Below are positions 8,008 through 15,647 of a stretch of 64,000 nucleotides of DNA, piece after piece. The DNA comes from JBFKQC01 sp041627895. GTDB taxonomy: Bacteria; Pseudomonadota; Alphaproteobacteria; Rhodobacterales; Rhodobacteraceae. The stretch is taken from NCBI GenBank assembly GCA_041627895.1, contig JBFKQC010000006.1, positions 1-64,000 of the forward strand, read 5' to 3'. Numbering within the stretch: the first letter of the stretch is position 1; each line of letters opens with the position of its first letter. The translations under genes were made by a program, and so were the position numbers. The notes beneath the pieces were generated by a model, which saw only the letters and a list, made by a program, of their open reading frames with translations, had not been told where the DNA came from and ran no database searches.

Positions 8008-9269
8008 TGCAGCCGCCGCGGCTGAAGAACGACTGTTTCGCGCTGCCGCCCGGCGTCGACTGGACGCCCGTGGACGAGGCCCATGATCGCCTGCGGAAGG
8101 TGCTGCACGGCGTCACCGCCGTCGAGCGTCTGCCACTGGCAGAGGCCGCCGGGCGCTTTCTGGCCGAAGACGCCGTGGCGCGCCGGTCGAACCCGCCGGC
8201 GGCGAATTCCGCGGTCGATGGCTACGGGTTCGCGGGCGCGGGGATGGGCGAAGGCGTGCAGATCCTGCCGCTGGTCGAGGGCCGCGCGGCGGCGGGCGCG
8301 GCCTTTGCCGGCAGCGTGCCCGCCGGCCACGCGATTCGCATCCTGACCGGCGCGGCGTTGCCCGCGGGCGTCGATACCGTGGTCCTGGAAGAGGACGTGA
8401 CCGCCGAGGCCGGCAGGATCGCGTTTCACGGACCGCTGAAGACCGGCGCGAACACGCGGAAGGCGGGCGAGGATGTGCAGGCGGGCGACGCCGTGTTGCG
8501 CGCGGGCACGCGGATCAGGGCGCAGGAACTGGCGATCCTGGCGGCGACCGGGGTGCACGAGGTCGCGGTGCGGCGTCGGCTCAGGGTCGGCGTGCTGTCG
8601 ACCGGCGACGAGCTGCGGCCCGTCGGCGGCCAGGCGGCCGCGCCGGGCGAGATCTACGACGCGAACCGGCCGATGCTGCTGTCGCTGGTGGCGGGCTGGG
8701 GCTATGCGGCGGTGGATCTCGGCCATGTCGGGGATGACCGGGCGGCGCTGCGCGGGCGGCTGGACGCGGCCGCGGCACGGACGGACGTGATCCTGACCTC
8801 GGGCGGCGCCTCGGCAGGCGACGAAGACCACGTCTCGGCGCTGCTCACGGAAACCGGCACGGTCGAGGTCTGGCGTATCGCGATCAAGCCCGGCCGGCCC
8901 CTGGCGCTGGGGCTCTGGCAGGGGGTGCCGGTCTTCGGGCTGCCGGGCAATCCGGTCGCGGCCTTCGTCTGCACGCTGGTCTTTGCCGAACCGGCGTTCC
9001 GGCTGCTGGCGGGCGGCGGCTGGCGGCTGCCGGCGGGGTTCACGGTGCCGGCGGCGTTCTCCAAGTCGAAAAAGCCGGGGCGCAGGGAATACCTGCGGGC
9101 GCGGCTGAACGCCGACGGTGCCGCCGAGGTGTTCAAATCCGAGGGCTCGGGCCGGATTTCCGGCCTGGCCTGGGCCGACGGGCTGGTCGAGATCGGCGAC
9201 GGCGCCCGCGAGATCGGCCCCGGCGACCCGGTGCGTTATCTTCCGTTCACCGGCTTCGGCTACGACTGA
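8007..9269 (+). CDS. moeA: Molybdopterin molybdenumtransferase
   Basis: A 420-aa enzyme that inserts molybdate (or tungstate) into adenylylated molybdopterin. Motifs in order: PPAANSAVDGY (about 67-77), STGDEL near 200, TSGGASAGDEDH near 264-275, and GLPGNPVAAF near 312-321. ATG overlaps the mobB stop as ATGA. It is the last gene of the cofactor operon, and with tupBCA and fdhD just upstream it completes metal uptake, cofactor synthesis and cofactor delivery in one locus. Confidence 0.95.
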   Translation: MQPPRLKNDCFALPPGVDWTPVDEAHDRLRKVLHGVTAVERLPLAEAAGRFLAEDAVARRSNPPAANSAVDGYGFAGAGMGEGVQILPLVEGRAAAGAAFAGSVPAGHAIRILTGAALPAGVDTVVLEEDVTAEAGRIAFHGPLKTGANTRKAGEDVQAGDAVLRAGTRIRAQELAILAATGVHEVAVRRRLRVGVLSTGDELRPVGGQAAAPGEIYDANRPMLLSLVAGWGYAAVDLGHVGDDRAALRGRLDAAAARTDVILTSGGASAGDEDHVSALLTETGTVEVWRIAIKPGRPLALGLWQGVPVFGLPGNPVAAFVCTLVFAEPAFRLLAGGGWRLPAGFTVPAAFSKSKKPGRREYLRARLNADGAAEVFKSEGSGRISGLAWADGLVEIGDGAREIGPGDPVRYLPFTGFGYD

Positions 9270-9280
9270 GCCGCGCCGCG

Positions 9281-9308
9281 AAAAAAGGAACGCCGCCCTG
9301 GGGCGGCG
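9281..9308 (-). terminator. Rho-independent terminator of the YcbK-like gene
   Basis: On the minus strand a GC stem (about 7 to 8 bp, arms 9291-9298 and 9301-9308) is followed by TTCCTTTTTT (complement of 9281-9290), about 45 bases after the stop of the gene at 9355. It also sits 22 bases after moeA, but no U-run follows on the plus strand. Confidence 0.75.
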
Positions 9309-9354
9309 CAAAGCTCGAGGTTTAAGAGGTCTCTTCTGCCTGCGGCTGCGGCGG

Positions 9355-9924
9355 TCAACCGCCCCAGCTGCGCACGACCCCGCAATCCATGTGCACGAAG
9401 TTCGACCGCGAATAGCGCCCGACGCCGCCGGCGGCGCAGGCCTGTGCGGCGCGCGCCATCTGGTCGACACTGCGCGAGGCGAGCCTGAGGTCGGCGGCCT
9501 GGCCCTTAATGTGCAGCGAGTTCTTGGCGACCCCGCGCGAGCGCGAGCGCAGCATCGCGTTGGTCTGCGGCGTGCGGTAGCCCGAAAGCAGCATGTAGGG
9601 TTCGTCCGCGTCCATCAGGTTGTGCGCGGCGGCCATGATGTCGACCGTGCGCATGTCCATCGACGTCGTGGCGTCGGACCGCCAGTCGCGCATGAAGTAG
9701 TTGATTTCCTTGATGACGTCGGGGATGTACTCGCCCTCGATCCAGTAGATCGTGTCGATGCTTTCGCCGGTCCGGCCAGAGGACATCCGGATCCGGCGGA
9801 TATCGCCGGCCCCCTTCAGGAATCCCGCCGCTCTGGTGAATGTCGGTGCTGCCACGATGGAGGTTGCCGCGAACGCACCCAAAAGGGCACGCCTCGAAAG
9901 GCCGGTAGAACTATCCTTGTGCAT
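9355..9924 (-). CDS. YcbK-like (DUF882) periplasmic murein peptidase
   Basis: A 189-aa exported protein with a Tat-type leader (SRRALLGAFAATSIV, residues 10-24). The peptidase M15-like zinc site is visible as H144 in SLHIKGQAADLRL, D151 in the same segment, and the histidine of NFVHMDCG near residue 180. E. coli YcbK (MepK) cleaves L,D (3-3) peptidoglycan cross-links. The divergent neighbour is an L,D-transpeptidase, which makes those cross-links, so the pair suggests local control of 3-3 cross-linking. Confidence 0.85.
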   Translation of the reverse strand: MHKDSSTGLSRRALLGAFAATSIVAAPTFTRAAGFLKGAGDIRRIRMSSGRTGESIDTIYWIEGEYIPDVIKEINYFMRDWRSDATTSMDMRTVDIMAAAHNLMDADEPYMLLSGYRTPQTNAMLRSRSRGVAKNSLHIKGQAADLRLASRSVDQMARAAQACAAGGVGRYSRSNFVHMDCGVVRSWGG

Positions 9925-10268
9925 CGCTGTCCCGCGCGTCCCGTCGCTTGCCTATTTCACCGCCTTGTTCGCTATTTGGCTGCGATTCAGCGGTCTTCGT
10001 TGCCCCATCCCCAAGGCGCGTGTGCTTTATGACACAACTGAAATGTTTAACCAAGGTCGGACTACGCGCCATTCCGTACCGTCACCGGGGATCGGCGGAA
10101 AGTTGCCAGAACAAGGTTCCGATTTGGTTAACATTTCTGCGAATGCCACGCGTTGCGCCGCTGCGACACATCCGGGCCTTACGCATTTGTGAACCAACGA
10201 GGGCTGGTGTACTGGGTTAGGCTTGAACGCGAGATATGCATGGCTCGAATTCTTGAGTGAGGTTGACG
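9925..10268. promoter_or_regulatory. Divergent promoter region between YcbK-like and L,D-transpeptidase genes
   Basis: This 344-bp gap has no ORF I can support. Best guesses by eye are TTGTGA (10187-10192), 17 bp, TACTGG (10210-10215) for the plus strand and TTGGTT (10054-10049), 17 bp, CATAAA (10031-10026) for the minus strand. Both depart from the sigma-70 consensus. The middle (10020-10140) is AT-richer than its surroundings. Confidence 0.35.
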
Positions 10269-11888
10269 ATGTTCGATTCCGGTGTTCGCAAGCGGTTCGC
10301 CACGTGGCTGACGGCCCTGACGGTGCTGGTGGGACTGGCGCTTTTCGCGCCCGCTCCCGCGCAGGCGCAGGTCACGCCCTTCATGCAGGCGGTCGCCGAA
10401 TCGGCGGCGAAAGACGCTGATATTGCAGCGTTTTACAAGGCGAACGGGTATCGGCCGATCTGGACCGGCAAGGGCAACCGCGACCGCAACCGGCGCACCG
10501 CGCTGCTGCGGGCGCTGCAGTCGGCCGGCGACCATGCGCTGCCGGTCGGTGCCTACGACGCCGAGCTGCTGCAGGCGAATCTGCGCCGGGTGACATCCGA
10601 GCGCGAGCTGGGCCTGATCGAGGTCGAACTGTCGCGCATCTTTCTACAATATGCCCGCGATCTGCAGACCGGAGTCCTGACGCCGGCCAAGGTCGACAGC
10701 GGGATCGTGCGTCAGGTGCCGCTGCGCGACCGTACCCAGCTGCTGGCCGCCTTCGCCAAGTCGAACCCGTCGATATTCCTGCGCGCGCTGCCGCCGCAAT
10801 CGCCGGAATACGCCCGGCTGCTGAAGGCCAAGCTGGTGCTGGAGAAGCAGCTTGCCAAGGGCGGCTGGGGTCCCTCGGTGCCGGCTCGCGCGCTGAAGCC
10901 CGGCGATGGCGGGCAGGCCGTGGTGGCGCTGAGGAACCGGATGATCGCCATGGGCTACATGAAGCGGTCGGCCAGCCAGAGCTACGACGCGGCGCTGCAG
11001 AAGGCGGTGCAGCTTTTCCAGTATTACCACGGGCTGGAGACCGACGGCGTCGCGGGTCCCGGCACCATGGCAGAGATCAACATGCAGATCGAGGACCGGC
11101 TGCCCTCGGTCATGGTCGCGATCGAGCGCGAGCGCTGGATGAACATCCCGCGCGGCAAGCGCCATGTCTGGGTGAACCTGACCGACTTTACCGCCGCGAT
11201 CATCGACGACGGGCAGGAGACGTTCAAGACCCGCTCGGTCATCGGCAAGAACACCTATGACCGCCGCTCGCCGGAATTCTCCGACGAGATGGAATACATG
11301 GAGATCAACCCCTACTGGAACGTCCCGCGCTCGATCGCCGTCAAGGAATACCTGCCGCGGATGATCGCCTCGGGCGGCGCCTCGGCGGGGCACCTGCAAC
11401 TGGTGGACACGCGCGGCCGCGTCGTCAGCCGCGGCGCGGTCGACTGGGCGGCGGTCAGCCCGCGCAGCTTCCCGTTCGATCTGCGCCAGGCGCCGAGCCG
11501 GGGCAACGCGCTGGGGCTGGTCAAGTTCATGTTCCCGAACCCGCACAACATCTACCTGCACGACACGCCGGCGAAAGAGCTGTTCGCCCGCGAGCAGCGC
11601 GATTTCAGCCATGGCTGCATCCGCCTGAACGACCCGTTCGATTTCGCCTACGAATTGCTCAGCCGGCAGGAAGCCGACCCGGTGAGCTTTTTCCATGCAC
11701 ATCTCGAATCGGGCCGCAACACGCGGGTCGAACTGCAGGAAAAGGTGCCGGTGCACATCGTCTACCGCACCGCGTTCACCACCGCGAAGGGGCGGCTGAA
11801 TTTCCGTCGCGACATCTATGGCCGCGACGCGAAGATCTTCGACGCGTTGGTCCGGGCCGGGGTGGTGCTGCGGGCGGTTCGCAGCTAA
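10269..11888 (+). CDS. L,D-transpeptidase (YcbB/LdtD type)
   Basis: A 539-aa periplasmic enzyme forming 3-3 cross-links in peptidoglycan. The signal peptide ends near AQAQV (residue 34). A peptidoglycan-binding domain covers about 210-275 (GDGGQAVVALRNRM to GVAGPGTMAEIN). The YkuD catalytic domain carries SHGCIRL around residue 447 with the nucleophilic cysteine and upstream histidine. GTG at 10257 is in frame, but ATG at 10269 has GTGAGG seven bases upstream and gives a normal leader. The next gene, lpxD, starts 55 bases after its stop behind a large hairpin. Confidence 0.92.
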   Translation: MFDSGVRKRFATWLTALTVLVGLALFAPAPAQAQVTPFMQAVAESAAKDADIAAFYKANGYRPIWTGKGNRDRNRRTALLRALQSAGDHALPVGAYDAELLQANLRRVTSERELGLIEVELSRIFLQYARDLQTGVLTPAKVDSGIVRQVPLRDRTQLLAAFAKSNPSIFLRALPPQSPEYARLLKAKLVLEKQLAKGGWGPSVPARALKPGDGGQAVVALRNRMIAMGYMKRSASQSYDAALQKAVQLFQYYHGLETDGVAGPGTMAEINMQIEDRLPSVMVAIERERWMNIPRGKRHVWVNLTDFTAAIIDDGQETFKTRSVIGKNTYDRRSPEFSDEMEYMEINPYWNVPRSIAVKEYLPRMIASGGASAGHLQLVDTRGRVVSRGAVDWAAVSPRSFPFDLRQAPSRGNALGLVKFMFPNPHNIYLHDTPAKELFAREQRDFSHGCIRLNDPFDFAYELLSRQEADPVSFFHAHLESGRNTRVELQEKVPVHIVYRTAFTTAKGRLNFRRDIYGRDAKIFDALVRAGVVLRAVRS

Positions 11889-11889
11889 A

Positions 11890-11939
11890 CCTCCGCCAGG
11901 ACGCCGGCAGCGCGCGGGCGCGCGTCCGGCGGGCGGAGG
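11890..11939 (+). promoter_or_regulatory. Hairpin covering the lpxD Shine-Dalgarno sequence
   Basis: The outer stem CCTCCGCC (11890-11897) pairs with GGCGGAGG (11932-11939), and an inner GGACG (11899-11903) pairs with CGTCC (11923-11927). The lpxD ribosome-binding site GGAGGA (11935-11940) lies in the 3' arm, so the fold would hide it. No U-run follows. Confidence 0.6.
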
Positions 11940-11943
11940 ACAC

Positions 11944-13041
11944 ATGGGCAGCTACACGATATCCGAGATCGCCGCGGCGCTTGACGCCGCGGCGTTCGGC
12001 ACCACCGATCTGGCAGTCACCGGCGCGGCCGAACCGGCCGATGCCGGGCCCGACCAGCTGGCGCTAGCGATGGACCCGAAATATGCCGACGGGCTGGCCC
12101 GGGGCCGGGCGCGCGCGGCGCTGCTGTGGGACGGCGCGGACTGGCAGGCGCTGGGGCTCGAGGCGGCGATCGTCGTGAAACGCGCGCGCTATGCGATGTC
12201 GGGCCTCACCCGGCTGATGGATCCGGGCCCCGAGATCGCAGTCGGCGTCCATCCCACGGCGGTTGTCGAGGCCGGCGCCGAGATCGGCGAGGGCGCGGCC
12301 GTCGGCCCCTTCGCGGTGATCGGCCGCGGCGCCCGGATCGGCCCGCGCGCGCGCATCGCCGCGCATGTCAGCATTGCCGAGGGTGCCGTGATCGGCGCCG
12401 ACGCGCTGATTCATGCCGGCGCGCGGATCGGCCGCAACGTGCGGATCGGCGACCGCTTCATCGCGCAGCCCTGCGCGGTGATCGGTGCCGACGGCTTCAG
12501 CTTCGTCACGCCCGAGAAAAGCCGCGCAGAGGCCGTGCGCGAGACCATGGGCGACGCCGCCGGCGCCGAACAGGCGCAAAGCTGGACCCGGATTCACTCG
12601 CTGGGCGCGGTGGTGATCGGCGACGACGTAGAGATCGGCGCCACGTCCTGCGTCGACGCCGGCACGATCCGCCCCACCCGGATCGGCGACGGCACCAAGA
12701 TCGACAACCAGGTGCATGTTGCCCACAATTGCGAGGTCGGCCGCGACTGCCTGTTCGCGGGCCAGGTCGGCATCGCCGGCAGCGTGAAGATCGGCGACAA
12801 CGTGATCCTCGGCGGCCAGGTCGGCGTCGTGGACAACATCTTCATCGGCGACGGCGTGGTCGCGGGCGGCGGCACGGTGATCCTGTCGAACGCGCCCGCG
12901 GGGCGGGTCCTGCTGGGCTATCCGGCGATGAAGATGGACACGCATGTCGACATCTACAAGGCGTTGCGCCGCCTGCCGCGTCTTGCCGCACAGGTTGCAG
13001 AGCTGCAAAAAGCAGTTTCAAAACCCGATCCGAGCGAATAA
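11944..13041 (+). CDS. lpxD: UDP-3-O-acylglucosamine N-acyltransferase
   Basis: A 365-aa lipid A enzyme that adds the second 3-hydroxyacyl chain, from acyl-ACP, to UDP-3-O-acylglucosamine. It has an N-terminal uridine-binding domain (about 1-100) followed by a left-handed beta-helix of hexapeptide repeats (IGEGAAVG, IGRGARIG, IGDNVILGG). The catalytic histidine is in HVAHNCEVG near residue 258. The gene is separated from the main lpx cluster at 46659-49930 and instead sits beside an acyl carrier protein and a ketoacyl synthase. The start at 11944 has GGAGGA five bases upstream. Confidence 0.94.
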   Translation: MGSYTISEIAAALDAAAFGTTDLAVTGAAEPADAGPDQLALAMDPKYADGLARGRARAALLWDGADWQALGLEAAIVVKRARYAMSGLTRLMDPGPEIAVGVHPTAVVEAGAEIGEGAAVGPFAVIGRGARIGPRARIAAHVSIAEGAVIGADALIHAGARIGRNVRIGDRFIAQPCAVIGADGFSFVTPEKSRAEAVRETMGDAAGAEQAQSWTRIHSLGAVVIGDDVEIGATSCVDAGTIRPTRIGDGTKIDNQVHVAHNCEVGRDCLFAGQVGIAGSVKIGDNVILGGQVGVVDNIFIGDGVVAGGGTVILSNAPAGRVLLGYPAMKMDTHVDIYKALRRLPRLAAQVAELQKAVSKPDPSE

Positions 13042-13067
13042 TCACCCCGCAAGAGAGCGGAAGGCGG

Positions 13068-13337
13068 ATGATGGCGAAGTCGATCAAGGACAGGGTGATT
13101 GGGATCATCGCCGACCAGGCGATGCTTGAAGTGTCGGATGTCACGATGGAGGCCTCGCCGGGCGATCTGGGGATCGACAGCCTGGCGCTGGTCGAATCGA
13201 TCTTCGCCATCGAAGAGGAGTTCGACATCGAGATTCCGTTCAACGCCAACGAGCCCGACAAGAGCGACTTCGACATTTCCTCGGTGGCCACGATCGTCAG
13301 GGCGATCGAGACCCTCGTCGCCGAAAAGGCGGAATGA
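13068..13337 (+). CDS. Specialised acyl carrier protein (AcpXL-like)
   Basis: An 89-aa carrier protein with the phosphopantetheine site GIDSLAL (Ser38). It differs from housekeeping AcpP in the helix after the serine (FAIEEEFDIEIPFN), which recalls AcpXL, the carrier of very long acyl chains for rhizobial lipid A. Two ATGs in tandem (13068, 13071) follow GGAAGGCGG. Its stop overlaps the synthase start (ATGA). With lpxD upstream, a role as acyl donor for lipid A is a reasonable inference; housekeeping fatty acid synthesis is the alternative. Confidence 0.85.
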   Translation: MMAKSIKDRVIGIIADQAMLEVSDVTMEASPGDLGIDSLALVESIFAIEEEFDIEIPFNANEPDKSDFDISSVATIVRAIETLVAEKAE

Positions 13338-14542
13338 AGCGCGTCGTCATAACCGGCGCGGGCACGATCAACGCACTGGGCCACGACGTGGCGCAGACGC
13401 TCGAGGCGATGCGCGAGGGCCGCTGCGGTATCCGCGAGCTGGATATCCGCGACGTCGACCGGCTGTCGGTGAAGATCGGCGGCCAGGTGACGGGCTATGA
13501 CGAGCACGCCCATTTCAACCGCCAGCAGATCGCGCTTTACGACCGCTTCACGCAATTCGCGCTGCTGGCCGCGGAGCAGGCGATCGGCCAGTCGGGGCTG
13601 GAGTTTTCCGGCGATCTGGCGGCGCGCTCGGGCGTGGTGCTGGGCACGTCCGGCGGCGGCCTGTCGACCCAGGACGAGAATTACCGCGCGGTCTACGAAG
13701 AGGGCAAGAACCGGGTGCATCCGTTCATCGTGCCGAAGCTGATGAACAATGCCGCCGCCAGCCATGTCTCGATGGTCTGGAACCTGAAGGGCCCGAGCTT
13801 TACCGTCGCCACCGCCTGCGCCAGTTCGAACCACGCGATGGGCCAGGCGTTTCACCTGGTCCGGTCGGGAATGACCACCGTGATGGTCACCGGCGGGTCC
13901 GAGGCGATGCTGTGTTTCGGCGGGGTCAAGGCGTGGGAGGGGCTGCGCGTGATGTCGAAGGATGCCTGCCGCCCGTTCTCGGCCACCCGCAACGGCATGG
14001 TCCAGGGCGAGGGCGCGGGCGTCTTCGTCTTCGAGGAGATGGAGCACGCCAAAAGGCGCGGGGCCGATATCCTGGCCGAGGTCGTGGGCTTCGCGATGAC
14101 CTCGGACGCCTCGGACATCGTGATGCCGTCCAAGCAGGGCGCGGCGCGGGCGATGCGCGGGGCGCTCGCCGACGGGCGGATCGACGCGGACAAGGTGGGC
14201 TACATCAACGCCCACGGCACCGGCACGGCGGCCAACGACAAGACCGAGTGCGCCGCGGTGTCGGATGCCTTCGGCGGCCATGCCGACCGGCTGATGATCT
14301 CGTCGACCAAGTCGATGCACGGCCACCTGATCGGCGGCACCGGGGCGGTCGAGCTCTTGGCCTGCATCATGGCGGTGCGCGACGGCGTAATCGCGCCGAC
14401 CATCGGCTACGAGGAACCGGACCCGGAATGCGCGCTGGACGTGGTGCCGAACGAGGCGCGCGAGGCCAGGGTCGACGTCGCGCTGTCGAACGCCTTTGCC
14501 TTCGGCGGGCTGAACGCCGTGCTGGCGCTGACGCGGGCATGA
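13334..14542 (+). CDS. Beta-ketoacyl-ACP synthase II family protein
   Basis: A 402-aa condensing enzyme that extends acyl-ACP with malonyl-ACP. The catalytic triad is visible: Cys162 in TACASSNH, His in NAHGTGTAANDKTE (near 294) and His in STKSMHGHLIGG (near 328). The C-terminal NAFAFGGLNA motif is present. It is coupled to the dedicated carrier protein upstream by an ATGA overlap, so it probably works on that carrier and not only as general FabF. A strong terminator follows 3 bases after its stop. Confidence 0.9.
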   Translation: MKRVVITGAGTINALGHDVAQTLEAMREGRCGIRELDIRDVDRLSVKIGGQVTGYDEHAHFNRQQIALYDRFTQFALLAAEQAIGQSGLEFSGDLAARSGVVLGTSGGGLSTQDENYRAVYEEGKNRVHPFIVPKLMNNAAASHVSMVWNLKGPSFTVATACASSNHAMGQAFHLVRSGMTTVMVTGGSEAMLCFGGVKAWEGLRVMSKDACRPFSATRNGMVQGEGAGVFVFEEMEHAKRRGADILAEVVGFAMTSDASDIVMPSKQGAARAMRGALADGRIDADKVGYINAHGTGTAANDKTECAAVSDAFGGHADRLMISSTKSMHGHLIGGTGAVELLACIMAVRDGVIAPTIGYEEPDPECALDVVPNEAREARVDVALSNAFAFGGLNAVLALTRA

Positions 14543-14545
14543 GAC

Positions 14546-14573
14546 GGGGCGCGCCGGCCGCCCGGCGCGCCCC
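14546..14573. terminator. Bidirectional terminator-like hairpin between convergent genes
   Basis: A perfect 12-bp stem (14546-14557 with 14562-14573) with a CCGC loop, starting 3 bases after the synthase stop and ending 18 bases before the stop of the convergent IalB gene. No U-run of note on either side. Confidence 0.7.
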
Positions 14574-14591
14574 GCAATCTTCCGACCGGTC

Positions 14592-15206
14592 CTACTGGGC
14601 GATCCGCGCCGCCAGCGCGTCGAAACCGGCGGTGAAGCCCGCGAGCGAGACCGTCAGGTTCACCTTCTGGTCGGCCGCGGCCACCGGCACGATGGTCAGC
14701 GTCGCCTTGTTGCCGCGCTTGAAGGCGGCGACATCGTCCTTGGTGAAGCCGATCCGCGAGAAACAGCCGATCTGGCTGCACCAGCTGAACGGGTACTTCT
14801 TCGCCGCCGCGCCGTCGACCGACATCGCAAGCTGCTGCGTCAGAAGCGTCTCGAGCGGCGTGATCACCGTGGCGCCGGCGGCTGCCTTCTCGTCGCCGGC
14901 GATCGGGAAGACGTTGATCTCGGCCACCGGGTTGCCGTTGCCGTCGTCCAGCAGCTGGTAAAGCTGGCACGGATCGCGTTCGGCTTCGGACTTGATGCAG
15001 CGCAGCTCCCAGTCGCCGTGCTCGCTTTCGATGTAGATATCGCCGAGCTTCACGTCTTCGCCCATCGACAGCTCCATCGGGTCGGGACCCTCGCCGGGGC
15101 TCTCCTCGGTCCCGGTCGCGGGCGATTCGCCCGTGGCTTGCGCGAATGCGGGCGCGCCGAGCGCCAGGGCCAGCAGGATCGGTAACGTCTTGAGTGCGGT
15201 GTTCAT
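14592..15206 (-). CDS. Invasion-associated locus B (IalB) family exported protein
   Basis: A 204-aa periplasmic protein with a signal peptide (ending AFAQA, about residue 23) and an acidic Ser/Gly/Glu-rich linker to residue 48. The IalB domain follows, with paired cysteines in LRCIKSE, DPCQLY, WCSQIGCF. The name comes from a Bartonella locus; in free-living Rhodobacteraceae the family is common and its function is unknown. ATG at 15206 begins a normal leader. Upstream lies the small-RNA region. Confidence 0.85.
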   Translation of the reverse strand: MNTALKTLPILLALALGAPAFAQATGESPATGTEESPGEGPDPMELSMGEDVKLGDIYIESEHGDWELRCIKSEAERDPCQLYQLLDDGNGNPVAEINVFPIAGDEKAAAGATVITPLETLLTQQLAMSVDGAAAKKYPFSWCSQIGCFSRIGFTKDDVAAFKRGNKATLTIVPVAAADQKVNLTVSLAGFTAGFDALAARIAQ

Positions 15207-15335
15207 CACAGGTCCATCGTCTGGAGGTTTGTCCAATCGGCCCCGGATGTAGCATGCCCTCAGGGGCGTGTCAGGTGCCAATCGTCGCGCCCGGCGGGCG
15301 CTTGCCGCCACCTTGCGAGCTGCCGAAAAGGCATG

Positions 15336-15405
15336 AAAAAAGGGCCGCTCGGGGCCCTTCTTTCGCCGTTTCTCTCCCTGCCGGACTGGCCGACTTATTC
15401 GTATG
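15336..15405 (-). ncRNA. Candidate small RNA 1 (about 70 nt) with own promoter and terminator
   Basis: Minus strand. A promoter TTGACG (15440-15435), 17 bp, TAGCTT (15417-15412) would start transcription near 15405. A terminator ends it: stem AAGGGCC/GGCCCTT (15359-15353 with 15346-15340), then six U residues (15341-15336). The transcript contains a GGGAGAGA stretch and no ORF. It lies between divergent genes, so the terminator belongs to neither. Family unknown. Confidence 0.6.
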
Positions 15406-15411
15406 GCGCGT

Positions 15412-15440
15412 AAGCTACGGTGTGGCATTTGATCCGTCAA
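15412..15440 (-). promoter_or_regulatory. Sigma-70 type promoter of small RNA 1
   Basis: Minus strand TTGACG (15440-15435) and TAGCTT (15417-15412) separated by exactly 17 bp. Five of six bases match the -35 consensus and three of six the -10. The nearest coding gene on that strand starts about 200 bases further on, past a terminator. Confidence 0.5.
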
Positions 15441-15494
15441 CAGATAAGTTTTCACAATTTTCTCCGGGGTTTCCGCCGCCCGGCCCGGCACGGG

Positions 15495-15575
15495 AAAAAG
15501 GCCGCGTCCGGGGACGCGGCCAGTCTGACAGGGAGGAAGTCAGCCCGGCAAAGCAAGAGCATCCGCCGGGCTTCG
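15495..15575 (-). ncRNA. Candidate small RNA 2 (about 80 nt) with an anti-Shine-Dalgarno loop
   Basis: Minus strand. Three hairpins in order: AGCCCGGC/GCCGGGCT (15572-15565 with 15549-15542), then CTGAC/GTCAG holding the loop TTCCTCCCT (15543-15525), then a terminator with a 9 to 10-bp stem (15521-15500) and a U5 run (15499-15495). The loop motif CUUCCUCCC differs by one base from the CCUCCUCCC loop of the alphaproteobacterial CcsR/cuckoo RNA family. No clear promoter could be picked upstream. No ORF. Confidence 0.6.
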
Positions 15576-15647
15576 ATCACTCTGGCACATAAGGGTTAAG
15601 TTTGTATTTTGGCAGGGAGACCAGGTTTCGGGCAAGGGTGAGGCGCG

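Noticed and set aside
14592..15206. IalB protein as evidence of an invasive pathogen
   Set aside because: The family is common in free-living Rhodobacteraceae, and nothing else in the window suggests invasion.
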